A DNA stretch of 64,000 nt from Candidatus Woesearchaeota archaeon (GTDB taxonomy: Archaea; Nanobdellota; Nanobdellia; Woesearchaeales; B29-G15): the NCBI GenBank assembly GCA_017610005.1, contig JAFCCU010000007.1, positions 21,414 to 85,413 of the forward strand, in the 5' to 3' direction. The notes under the pieces were generated by a model. It had not been told where the DNA came from. It did not search any database and was given only the letters and a program-made list of their open reading frames with translations. This document shows positions 30,883 through 40,031 of the stretch, in pieces. Positions within the stretch are counted from its first letter, which is position 1, and each line of letters begins with the position of its first letter. The translations under genes were made by a program, and so were the position numbers.

Positions 30883-31529
30883 TTTATTTTTAAAAAAACC
30901 TCTGCATATTTAGTTTTTGCGCGCAATCCTGCAAGAATTGCAGTAATCCAATAAGCAAAAATCCCCATTCTTACAACAGGCACATGGCTTTGACTTTTTT
31001 GAAGTCTTAATGCTTCAATTTTATTTGAAAATGTTTTTGATATATCAACATACATCTTGGGGGAATTGGTTTTTCTAATAATCAAAGGATTCCACACATT
31101 AAAAGAATATATGTTTATTGTTTTCATATTTTCTGTAAGTTTTAATGTAAAATTAACAACAGCCCGATGATCTGGCAATGGATCATCAATTGAATGAGTA
31201 AAAATCTTTTTAATTTTATATGTTTTAATAATCTTTTTTATTTGCTCTTTAATTTTATCTTTATTTAATTCTTCTCTAAACTTTCCTTCTTTAAACCCCA
31301 GGATTATATCCTTATACTCACCAGTATGTTCTGCAGCCTTAATTGTTTCAGCTTTTCTTTGTCTACGAACAACAGTTTCCTTAAACCACGGATTTCCAGA
31401 TTCTCCATAAGAAAAAATAACCACAATAACCTTCTTGCCTTCGGCTGAAAGTTTTGCAATAGTTCCCCCTGCACCGATTATGTGATCATCGGGATGTGCA
31501 CATAAGATTAAAATGCCATTGTCTTCCAT
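30879..31529 (-). CDS. PIG-L / LmbE-like deacetylase
   Basis: ILCAHPDDHIIGAGGTIAKL...THSIDDPLPDHRAV. Confidence 0.9.
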   Translation of the reverse strand: MEDNGILILCAHPDDHIIGAGGTIAKLSAEGKKVIVVIFSYGESGNPWFKETVVRRQRKAETIKAAEHTGEYKDIILGFKEGKFREELNKDKIKEQIKKIIKTYKIKKIFTHSIDDPLPDHRAVVNFTLKLTENMKTINIYSFNVWNPLIIRKTNSPKMYVDISKTFSNKIEALRLQKSQSHVPVVRMGIFAYWITAILAGLRAKTKYAEVFLKIK

Positions 31530-31603
31530 TATTAATCAGACCATCTATTTATTTAAAAGGTTTTTGGCATAAGTATTATAAAGTATACTGATAAAATATT
31601 TGC

Positions 31604-32053
31604 ATGGAAGATTTATCCAAATTTGTAAAAAAGAAGCAGTTTCAAGGCTTTACTGATAAACAAATCAAAAAGCAGCTTAAAGATAATGGATATTCAAATT
31701 ATGATATTTATCAAGCATTTACTCCACAATTCTTTAGTAATTTACAAAAGCCAGAAACCCAAGAAGAAAAACCTGCATATTCAAAATTGCATGAATCTAA
31801 TATTACTCCAAGTAACATTCCTCCAATTAATATTCTTCCAACCAAGATTCTTCCAACCAATATTGAACCCTTGGCCATTGCTGCAATCATCTTTGCATGG
31901 ATAATTCCTTTTTTTGGAGCAATCTTAGGAGTAATAGCATTATTCAAGTTAAGGGATTCTGAAAAAGGAGGAAAACCTCTAGCTGTAATGGCAATTATAA
32001 TAGGTATTGTATCCTCAATCTCCTTTTTTTTATCATTTTTGAGCTATTTTTGA
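31604..32053 (+). CDS. DUF4190-like membrane protein
   Basis: AIAAIIFAWIIPFFGAILGVIALFKLRDSEKGGKPLAVMAIIIGIVSS. Confidence 0.65.
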   Translation: MEDLSKFVKKKQFQGFTDKQIKKQLKDNGYSNYDIYQAFTPQFFSNLQKPETQEEKPAYSKLHESNITPSNIPPINILPTKILPTNIEPLAIAAIIFAWIIPFFGAILGVIALFKLRDSEKGGKPLAVMAIIIGIVSSISFFLSFLSYF

Positions 32054-32216
32054 GCTTAAGTTTTTAAATATCTTAATTGGACAAAAGGTTTTTAAATCAT
32101 CACCTGTTTTTCTGCTCATTAATGCAACGGAATACCGTAAATTAAAGATTAACGGAATTCTGACGTCAAAAAGCACTCCGGTGCAAATTAAAAATTTCCC
32201 TATCAGTTTTTTTGAC

Positions 32217-32290
32217 GGGACGGTAGCTCAATCTGGGAGAGCGCCAGACTGAAGATCTGGATGTCGAGGGTTCAAATCCCTCTCGTCCCA
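32217..32290 (+). tRNA. tRNA-Phe (GAA)
   Basis: GGGACGG...CCAGA-CTGAAGA-TCTGG anticodon arm; GAGGG-TTCAAAT-CCCTC T-arm; acceptor TCGTCCC + A. Confidence 0.95.
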
Positions 32291-32300
32291 TTTCTCTTCA

Positions 32301-32464
32301 TTCTTTTAATCAATTCATTAGCATAGTTCTAAGTGGCATGGGACGATAGGTAGCGAACGTTAGTGAGCGTGTCTCGAGTCCCCTATACAGTCTGCAGTCT
32401 GGAGTGAATTTTTCTTTTAATCAATTCATTAGCATAGTTCTAAGTGGCATGGGACGAGAGGTAG
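32301..32464. repeat. 53-bp direct repeat pair downstream of tRNA-Phe (32301-32353, 32412-32464)
   Basis: TTCTTTTAATCAATTCATTAGCATAGTTCTAAGTGGCATGGGACGA(T/G)AGGTAG twice. Confidence 0.95.
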
Positions 32465-32511
32465 TCTGGAGTACGGAGTCTGGAGTAAAAACATAGCTCA
32501 AACCTCAAACC

Positions 32512-33993
32512 TCAAACCCCAACCTGCTCTTTAATATCCTTGGCTATCTTGGGTCCTACAAGAATTTTCAATTCAGAAAGAGAAATCTTCTTTACTTCAC
32601 GTAAGGTCTTAACTTTGTTTCTAAACAGTTTCCTCGCTCTTACTCTTCCAATATTTTTAAGCTTTAATAAGGGCAATAGCTCTTCTTTTACACCATACTT
32701 AAGCCTGATTCTTAGTTTGTCAATTTGATTAATATTCTTTTTTTCTTCTAAAATATTAGCTAGTTCTTTTGTTGAGTACAAAAGCCACTCTGCAATATCA
32801 AGTTTATACCTTGTTTCTCCGGGTCTTGAACCAAACTCTTCCATGATCTCTTCCTCATCAGTTTCATCAACCCAGGACAAGAGCATTGCAGCAGTCTTTA
32901 CAGAATTTAAAAAAGTATCATAGTCTTGCTCAAAGTAACTTGGTTCCTCAGCTAAAAGTTCTGAGAAATGTTCTCCTAAAAATTCTTGATAGTGGTCATA
33001 TTCTTTTTGCCTTACACGAATTAGTGGGCGCATTTCAAGAGTTGAGCAAATAAGTTGCAATAAAGAAAATGGGGTAACAGAAATTCCTTTCATACGTTTA
33101 ATGCCTTTAATCAGATGATTAGCAGCCAAGGGATCTAGATATAATTCAGACACACGCTTACCTAATAGCGTCGCAGTCAAACGAGTATTCTCAAGTTCAT
33201 TGGCAGATACAAAATCCCCTCCTTTTGGGCCTGCTAAAAACTTCCAGTCAATAAGCTGCAATTTTACTTTATCAATAATTTTAAAGAGCGCATCTAAATC
33301 CTCAAATTGTTTAGCCCAAAAGGTTCTTGAAAAAAAGTCACGTAAACTTTCTTCAGTTTTGGCAATACCAGTTACAACTAGTGAAAGTAAGTATGTTCTT
33401 AAAACAGGTTCAACAGCAAGTTTTGAAAAAATCTTTTCAGGTTCTCCATTGATAAACCTTTTAATGATATCTTGCTTTTCATCTTCGCTTTTAGCAATTA
33501 CTATTGATTCTCCAAATTCTTCCTTTCCAGGCCTTCCGGCGCGCCCGGCAGCTTGATGGTATTCAAGCACAGGGATTAATTCTAAACCCCGTTTGCCATA
33601 CCTTTTAACATCCCTCATGATGCTTCTAAATGCAGGCAAATCAACTCCTGCAGCCATTGTTGTTGTGCAACAGATAATATTCACTGTACCCTCTCTAAAG
33701 CCATCCTCAATTAACTCTCTTTGCTTTGAGTGGAGGCCCGAATGGTGAAATGCAATACCTTTTTTTATACATCTAGCAAGCCTTCTACATTGTTTTGTGG
33801 GGCTAGCTAAAACAGATTTAATATTTTCTGAAAATTCATTTAAATCAACATCTTTTATATGTTCAGAAATAGATTCAGCACTCGCTTCAGCTGATCTTTT
33901 AGTATTTACAAATATTAATGCCTGTTTTTTTAATCTAATGGTATCTAACGCTAGATCAATTACAGGTTGATTTGTAGGTGTTAAAATATCCAT
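32512..33993 (-). CDS. Ski2/Hel308-like helicase lacking RecA1 domain (RecA2 and C-terminal domains only)
   Basis: QALIFVNTKRSAEASA...AFHHSGLHSKQRELIEDGFREGTVNIICCTTTMAAGVDLPAFR...YHQAAGRAGRPG; no Walker A or DEAH box in the ORF. Confidence 0.82.
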   Translation of the reverse strand: MDILTPTNQPVIDLALDTIRLKKQALIFVNTKRSAEASAESISEHIKDVDLNEFSENIKSVLASPTKQCRRLARCIKKGIAFHHSGLHSKQRELIEDGFREGTVNIICCTTTMAAGVDLPAFRSIMRDVKRYGKRGLELIPVLEYHQAAGRAGRPGKEEFGESIVIAKSEDEKQDIIKRFINGEPEKIFSKLAVEPVLRTYLLSLVVTGIAKTEESLRDFFSRTFWAKQFEDLDALFKIIDKVKLQLIDWKFLAGPKGGDFVSANELENTRLTATLLGKRVSELYLDPLAANHLIKGIKRMKGISVTPFSLLQLICSTLEMRPLIRVRQKEYDHYQEFLGEHFSELLAEEPSYFEQDYDTFLNSVKTAAMLLSWVDETDEEEIMEEFGSRPGETRYKLDIAEWLLYSTKELANILEEKKNINQIDKLRIRLKYGVKEELLPLLKLKNIGRVRARKLFRNKVKTLREVKKISLSELKILVGPKIAKDIKEQVGV

Positions 33994-34031
33994 AAAAAGT
34001 AAAAAGAAAAAGAAGTTAAAAAAGTTATGGC

Positions 34032-35345
34032 TTATTCGATGATAAGCTCTGGTGGTCTGTTCATATTCTCAACAATGATTTTTACATCAATTGAGCCTGC
34101 AGCACCCTTACTGTCTGTTGCGGTGACTGTAACAATATAGTCTCCTGCATCATCAAAACCAGTGGGTTTTGAGTTGGTTGTCATCCATCCAGAGTATGCA
34201 ATGGTGTAACTATCTCCATCTGGATCAATTGTTACTGGTTCGATGTTTACAGTTTCTCCTTCTTTAACAGTAATGTCAGTTATCCTTTGGATTACTGGTG
34301 CTCTGTTAACTGGAGTTACTGTGACCTTAAAGGTTTCAGTTGCAATGGCAATACCATCTGTTGCAGTGACGGCAACTTCGTAGCCTCCTTCATCTCCTTC
34401 AACAGTCTGCCATGTTCCATCTTCCCCAATGGGGTCAGAGAATGTTACTGTTATTTGATCATCATCCAGATCAGTTACAACTGGGCTCACAGTGATAAGC
34501 GCCCCTTCAATAACTGTAATTGGATTAATAGACAAGATTGCAGGTGGTCTGTTGACATTTACAACATTAACCTTAATATCTTTTGCAACACTTGTTTTTC
34601 CATCACTTGCAATGATTGTAACAATGTAAGATCCAGTATCATCAAATGATGTGACATATTCTGAACTATCCATCCAACCAGTATAGGTAATTGTTACTGG
34701 GTCATTGTCTGAGTCTGTGATTACAGGTGCAAGGGTAACTGTTTCACCTTCATTGACGGTAATCTCTTTTATAATGTCAATGACTGGTGCTTTATTCTTT
34801 GGTTCAATCATTAACAATACTTCTTTAGTAATAATTGCTTCACCATCGGATACAGTAATTTCTACTCTATATTGGCCAGCATCTCCTTCAACAGTCTGCC
34901 ATGTTCCATCTTCACTTAATGGCTCACTGTAAGTTATGATTAGGTCATCATTGTCTGGATCAAGCGCTGTAACACTTAATTCAACCAAATCTCCTTCACC
35001 ATAGTTTTTTACAGGAATTCCTGCAGGAGTATCAATAACCTCAACAGGTCCATCAATAACCTCTTCTAAAGGCTCTTCTGTAACCTCATCAACAGGTTCA
35101 TCAATAACCTCTTCTAAAGGCTCTTCTGTAACCTCATCAACAGGTTCTTCTAAGATAACTTCTCCTGTGACTGGAGGCGCGTCCTCCTCAATTACAACAA
35201 CGGTGGGTTCCTCTCCCGTTTCGTTGAAGAAAGAGACAAAAACTTCGGTCTCATCTGTTGTTCCGGTCTGCGGTGTGCAGCCAAAGAGTATCAAACTAAA
35301 AATCAATACTCCTAAAACTATTCCTTTCTTTTCCATTCCCTCCAC
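34032..35345 (-). CDS. lipoprotein with tandem Ig/cadherin-like extracellular repeats
   Basis: Lipobox-like LIFSLILFGC; repeats of NRAPVI...ITVKEGETV...DPDGD...GDYIVTVTATD; EPVDEVTEEPLEEVID tandem. Confidence 0.8.
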   Translation of the reverse strand: MEGMEKKGIVLGVLIFSLILFGCTPQTGTTDETEVFVSFFNETGEEPTVVVIEEDAPPVTGEVILEEPVDEVTEEPLEEVIDEPVDEVTEEPLEEVIDGPVEVIDTPAGIPVKNYGEGDLVELSVTALDPDNDDLIITYSEPLSEDGTWQTVEGDAGQYRVEITVSDGEAIITKEVLLMIEPKNKAPVIDIIKEITVNEGETVTLAPVITDSDNDPVTITYTGWMDSSEYVTSFDDTGSYIVTIIASDGKTSVAKDIKVNVVNVNRPPAILSINPITVIEGALITVSPVVTDLDDDQITVTFSDPIGEDGTWQTVEGDEGGYEVAVTATDGIAIATETFKVTVTPVNRAPVIQRITDITVKEGETVNIEPVTIDPDGDSYTIAYSGWMTTNSKPTGFDDAGDYIVTVTATDSKGAAGSIDVKIIVENMNRPPELIIE

Positions 35346-35489
35346 CTCATTTTGGAGTTTATCAAATAAATAAGCATATTTGTAATCATTATAGAATAAA
35401 AAACTTATATATAAAACTTGTTGTTATCGGGTATATATTACTGTTTTCCGAGGACAAGTCTTAAATATCTGTAGTTTTATTAAAAAAAG

Positions 35490-36362
35490 ATGGATTTAAA
35501 ATTATTTTTTAGAAGCGCTTCAATTGTTTTAAATTCAGACTGTAATACTAATTGTGTCTTCTGTTTTTTCCATTCAGATAATGTTAAGCATCCAAAAAAC
35601 GAACAAATTTCTAAGGAATTTTTTGAAAAATTAATCCAGCGGCTAGATAATTTCAAACCAAATTTAAAAATACATAGTGATGGAGAACCATTAAAACATC
35701 CACAGTTATGGGAATTTATTAATTTTGCAAGAGATAAAGTTAGTTCAATTGAAGTTTTAACTAATTTAAGAGAAAAAAATATTGTTAATAATATTTTGCA
35801 AGGGGAGGTAGATGCGTTACTTATTAATCTTCCAGCTGCAAATAATGAAGATTATATTAAACATAGGCCTGGAGACACTGAAGGCTTTGATATTGTATTA
35901 AATAATTTAAAAGAGTTAAAATCAAAAAAACTTTCTATTAATCCTTTAGTAATTCTTTCACAGGTTTTAACAAAATATAACTCTGATCAAAAATCCCTTG
36001 AGGATTACATTGATTTAGCCAAATCTCTTGGAGCATTTAAAATCAAATTTACTAAAATGATTGGAGTTAAAAGAACAGAAAATTTAATTCCCTCAAGCCC
36101 TCCAAATAAACAATTAAGAGATGCTTTAATTGAAAGGGGAGAAACTATGAGGGTGGAATTTGATGAATTTCCCGTCTCCAGTAATCCCAGAACAGAATGC
36201 TCAATGACTGCAATGGTCAATTTAGATGAAACAATTTCTTATTGCTGTAAGTTAAGAGATGTAAAACTCGAAAAATTCTTCTCATCAGATAAAGAATTAG
36301 CTGAAGAAATCAAAATACTTTCAAAAAAACACAAAGATAGACTATGCGAAGATTGCATGTGA
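35490..36362 (+). CDS. radical SAM protein with C-terminal Cys cluster
   Basis: CNTNCVFCFF (CxxxCxxC); C-terminal CSMTAMVNLDETISYCCKL...CEDCM. Confidence 0.85.
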   Translation: MDLKLFFRSASIVLNSDCNTNCVFCFFHSDNVKHPKNEQISKEFFEKLIQRLDNFKPNLKIHSDGEPLKHPQLWEFINFARDKVSSIEVLTNLREKNIVNNILQGEVDALLINLPAANNEDYIKHRPGDTEGFDIVLNNLKELKSKKLSINPLVILSQVLTKYNSDQKSLEDYIDLAKSLGAFKIKFTKMIGVKRTENLIPSSPPNKQLRDALIERGETMRVEFDEFPVSSNPRTECSMTAMVNLDETISYCCKLRDVKLEKFFSSDKELAEEIKILSKKHKDRLCEDCM

Positions 36363-36706
36363 TTGCATGTTCAAAGAATAAACGTTTTCTGAGAAAAAAG
36401 AGTAGCACCCACCTTTTTACTAAATCTCATAGAAATCAAAGATTTCTAGGACACGGAAAATCTCTGAATTTCCCGTGTTTTGGAAAAATTTAAGTTAGGT
36501 TCGACGTTGATAAAGGATCGATTTTTCCGCAGGAGAAGGGAGCAACGCTCCCACCTTTTTACTAAATTTTTTGGAAAAATTTAGATGTAAAACTCGAAAA
36601 ATTCTTCTCATCAGATAAAGAATTAGCTGAAGAAATCAAAATACTTTCAAAAAAACACAAAGATAGACTATGCGAAGATTGCATGTTCAAAGAATAAACG
36701 TTTTCT
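36257..36706 (+). repeat. duplicated 3' end of the rSAM gene (36257-36390 and 36583-36706) separated by approximately 192 bp hairpin-rich segment
   Basis: Near-identical approximately 124-bp blocks; first copy carries extra 10 bp tgattgcatg; intervening CCCACCTTTTTACTAAAT x2, AGAAATC/GATTTCT, ACACGG/CCGTGT, GGGAGC/GCTCCC. Confidence 0.95.
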
Positions 36707-36789
36707 TCTAATTTCAGATCGCTATATTTGATTTAAGAAACGGTGTTTTTCACTTCAGACTTCTTACTTCAGACTTCATACTAAGAAAT

Positions 36790-36889
36790 GGGCCCGCTGA
36801 GATTTGAACTCAGGACCACTCGATTTCTAAAGGTTATTTTTACAACCAATATATCAGTCGAGCGCTCTACCAGACTAAGCCACGGGCCC
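36790..36889 (-). tRNA. tRNA-Ile (GAT) with 26-nt intron at 37/38 (intron approximately 36826-36851)
   Basis: Reverse complement GGGCCCGTGGCTTAGTCTGGTAGAGCGCTCGACTGATA[intron]ATCGAGTGGTCCTGAGTTCAAATCTCAGCGGGCCCA; CTCGA/TCGAG anticodon stem. Confidence 0.93.
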
Positions 36890-36965
36890 GTGGGTAGAAT
36901 GGAGTTATAAACTATTTATAAAGGTTACTGTAACATTTTTATAATAATTAAACTTTACAAATGAA

Positions 36966-38099
36966 ATGTTATACTATTTTTCATATCCTACTAAGGGGAG
37001 AATTACTGGAGCTAATCTTTTTTACAGTAGAATTGCAGAGATATTAGAAGGAAAAGGGACATTAATTGAATCATTTTGGGATTTTGTTAATGGAGGGATT
37101 AAGAAACTAACACAAAAGGATGTGTTAGTTACAAATAATGGCCCTTATGCATTTATTTTTGCATATTTAAGAAAATCAAATGGACAGAAATTTAGGATTA
37201 TTAGAGATGTTCAAACAAGTCTTCATTGTAGTTATTTATTCCAGGAAATGGTGTTGCAAGAGTTCACCCAAGAAAATGATGCAGTATTATTCCCTTCAAA
37301 CTACACAAGAAACCTTTACTTAAAGATATTCCCAGATTTAAAAAATTCATTTGTGTGTTACCCTTTAATTGAATCTTTCCCAAAAATAAATAGAACTCCC
37401 CCAAGGGAGTTTACAGTGGGATACTTAGGGAGAGCATCATTAGCTAAGAATTTTGATCAAATAATTAATATTGCTAAAAAAATTAAAGGTAATATCCTTG
37501 TGGGTGGCGCGATTGATTTTAAAGAGCTTCCGGATAATGTTATCCAATTGGGAAATGTTGATGACATTTGGGAATTTTTTAGTAAGATTTCAGTTTTAGC
37601 ATTTCCTTCCACTGCAAATATTGAAAGCTTGGGGAGGGTACTACTTGAAGCAAATCATGCAGGGGTGCCAAGTGTAACTGCAGAGTTTGGAGCATCTCCT
37701 GAATTATCTCCCAATAATGTAAAAATAACTTCTTTTAGAAACGAAGAAGAATTACTTCACAATCATCCTTTGGGAGTTATTGATGAATTAGAATTTATTG
37801 AAAAATTAAATTATAAAAACTTAGGTTCAAATGAGTTTTATCAAAATCATGATAAACTATTTCTTCAAATCATCATGGGTAATGCAAGGAGTCAAGAAAG
37901 AATAAAATTAAACCCAAATGTTGAAAATTTTATTGCTCTTACCAAAATATATATAAATGCAGACTACAAAATAGGTAATGTAGAAGCAATAAGAGAATAT
38001 ATTGCTTTATTAAAAAAAGAGGAGCTTTTTGAGATTGGGCAGACATCGCACAATATCTTAAAAACGCTAAAATTTGTACCAAAATGGAATCTCTCTTAA
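36966..38099 (+). CDS. glycosyltransferase (GT4-like)
   Basis: FTVGYLGRASLAKNFDQIINIAKKIKGN...VLAFPSTANIESLGRVLLEANHAGVPSVTAEFGASPE. Confidence 0.82.
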   Translation: MLYYFSYPTKGRITGANLFYSRIAEILEGKGTLIESFWDFVNGGIKKLTQKDVLVTNNGPYAFIFAYLRKSNGQKFRIIRDVQTSLHCSYLFQEMVLQEFTQENDAVLFPSNYTRNLYLKIFPDLKNSFVCYPLIESFPKINRTPPREFTVGYLGRASLAKNFDQIINIAKKIKGNILVGGAIDFKELPDNVIQLGNVDDIWEFFSKISVLAFPSTANIESLGRVLLEANHAGVPSVTAEFGASPELSPNNVKITSFRNEEELLHNHPLGVIDELEFIEKLNYKNLGSNEFYQNHDKLFLQIIMGNARSQERIKLNPNVENFIALTKIYINADYKIGNVEAIREYIALLKKEELFEIGQTSHNILKTLKFVPKWNLS

Positions 38100-38458
38100 A
38101 TCAAAAGAAGACAAAAGAGAAGGTATTATCGTTTTTACTTGTCTTTTTGATATTACTTGTACCGATATCTATCTTAACTTCACCCAAAGAATCTAATGTT
38201 GTAATTACGGGCCTTTACACTGAAGAGTTTAATAAGTCTGCTCAACTGGTATCTTTCAGGGTTAAAAGTAATTCTGAATCAGATCTTCATTGCAAACTTA
38301 GAATTGAATTGTTTAGGCAGAAAGTGATGGTTGATAAGTTTTTCAAGGAGGTTGGTTTTATCCCTTCAATGGGGATCGTAGAAAAAGAAATGATTTTAAG
38401 AGCGCCCTCTGGAGAAAACGATTTTTTACTTACTCCTGAATGCTGGTCAGTTAATTAA
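38084..38458 (+). CDS. hypothetical membrane-anchored protein
   Basis: N-terminal TM VLSFLLVFLILLVPISIL. Confidence 0.65.
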   Translation: MESLLNQKKTKEKVLSFLLVFLILLVPISILTSPKESNVVITGLYTEEFNKSAQLVSFRVKSNSESDLHCKLRIELFRQKVMVDKFFKEVGFIPSMGIVEKEMILRAPSGENDFLLTPECWSVN

Positions 38459-39622
38459 GGGGTCTTTCCCGTAAATTTCAGCAATTGCTTTTGATCCCCC
38501 CCTACATCTTAGGAGGAGTTTACATTTTTCACATTTTTTAGGTACATTTGATAAGTTTCTTAATTGTCTCCATTCTTCACTATTCCATGCGTTATAAAGA
38601 GATTTAATATCCCCATAGGTTTTAGGAGAGTAGTAGCTAGGTTTTATTTTTCCATTAGTTGACACTACCATTCTGTTTGCCCCATCATCATAAACTCCCC
38701 CGCAAGATATCAATGTTAATTTTTCATTAAGGCAAAGGGGGATTGCATTGGCAATTTTAAATCCTTTACCGTATAATAAATTTAATCTAAAGATTTCTTC
38801 AATTGCAAATTTTAAATCTGGGTTAGCAACATTCATTGGTCTATAAAACTCAAGTAAGTATTTATCAGAATAAAGTTTGTAATATTCTTCAAGTTTTTTG
38901 ATATTCTCATTTGTTAAGACTATCCCCCCCCTAAGGACCTTTACACCTTCTAATTCGGGGGTACTGTTGCCATGAAATGAGATTAAAACATTATCAATAT
39001 TCTTTTTTATAAATTCCCCCATTTTTTGATCAATTAATGTGCCATTAGTATTAAGCCACACATGAAAACCAACTTTCTTTGCAAAATTTACCATTTCAAT
39101 AAAATCTGGATGAAGTAGGGGTTCGCCACCTGTAAATCTAATAAAATTAACATTCATTTCTTTTGTTTGCAAAATGATATTTTTAATTACATTTAGTGGA
39201 AGATTCTTCCTTTCTTGTCTTTTATCTAAATTGTAGGAGTATTTATTAAAGCAAAATTCACAGTTTAAATTACAGTTATCAGTTACTTCAATTACTACTT
39301 CTTTGGGAATATCTGGGATACTTTTTACAAGATGCTCAGATTCTTTGAAAAAACCATTACAATGCAAATTAAATTTACAAGAGAAACATTCTTTATTTTT
39401 AATTTTCTCTTTACATGGCGTATTGTCTAATAAGAAAAAATGGCTCTCAAACAGACACATTGGAAGTTTAGGGAATTTTAAATTAATTAGATGAGAATAT
39501 TGGGTAATTTGAAAGAGGTAGCTTATGAATTCTGATTTTTTTAAAGATGTATTTAGGTTTATTGTAATATCTTTTCCCCCTGCTGCATAAGATTTTTTAA
39601 ATATTGAAGAAAAATCTTCCAT
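38447..39622 (-). CDS. radical SAM/SPASM maturase (HxsC-like candidate)
   Basis: CNLNCEFCF; FTGGEPLLHPDF; SPASM-like CGGVYDDGANRMVVSTNGKIKPSYYSPKTYGDIKSLYNAW...CEKCKLLLRCRGG; located beside HxsB/HxsD-like genes. Confidence 0.8.
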   Translation of the reverse strand: MEDFSSIFKKSYAAGGKDITINLNTSLKKSEFISYLFQITQYSHLINLKFPKLPMCLFESHFFLLDNTPCKEKIKNKECFSCKFNLHCNGFFKESEHLVKSIPDIPKEVVIEVTDNCNLNCEFCFNKYSYNLDKRQERKNLPLNVIKNIILQTKEMNVNFIRFTGGEPLLHPDFIEMVNFAKKVGFHVWLNTNGTLIDQKMGEFIKKNIDNVLISFHGNSTPELEGVKVLRGGIVLTNENIKKLEEYYKLYSDKYLLEFYRPMNVANPDLKFAIEEIFRLNLLYGKGFKIANAIPLCLNEKLTLISCGGVYDDGANRMVVSTNGKIKPSYYSPKTYGDIKSLYNAWNSEEWRQLRNLSNVPKKCEKCKLLLRCRGGSKAIAEIYGKDPLIN

Positions 39623-39658
39623 AAATTAAATTAATAGAAGACTTTATTTAAAGTTTAC

Positions 39659-39997
39659 TTAATAGCTAGAATGATGAACAACCATGTTCCCTGAGGCAGT
39701 ATAAGAGATTGTGACATTACCTAACTCTGTCTCATAAAATTTTTCTTTTATTACTGTGTCAGAACCCATAGTCGTTTCGGGAGATTGAATTGCTTTACTA
39801 AATCCTATTGGGTAAATTCTTCCCTTAACAGCTTTTAGAGAAATTGCAGCCCCGATTGCAGCCCCGCCAACAATCGACCCCACAGTTAATGCACTTTGTT
39901 TAGAGATCTGACCGCGTTCACCCTTCACAAAAGAGTTAATATCTTTTCTTAATTTAGGTAGAACTCCTTTCTTTTTTATTCCTCTTTTTGATTTCAA
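39659..39997 (-). CDS. candidate RiPP precursor (HxsA-like, C-terminal VVHHSSY)
   Basis: 112 aa; LRKDINSFVKGERGQISKQSALTVGSIVGGAAIGAA...; overlapping H-x-S tripeptides HHS and HSS at C-terminus; between the two rSAM maturases. Confidence 0.65.
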   Translation of the reverse strand: MKSKRGIKKKGVLPKLRKDINSFVKGERGQISKQSALTVGSIVGGAAIGAAISLKAVKGRIYPIGFSKAIQSPETTMGSDTVIKEKFYETELGNVTISYTASGNMVVHHSSY

Positions 39998-40031
39998 TCA
40001 GTGCACCTTTACCAAATAACATTAATATTGT

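Noticed and set aside
34287-34932. Plus-strand ORFs 34287-34649 and 34705-34932
   Set aside because: Antisense to the Ig-like repeat lipoprotein (34032-35345), which has a lipobox and recognisable repeats.
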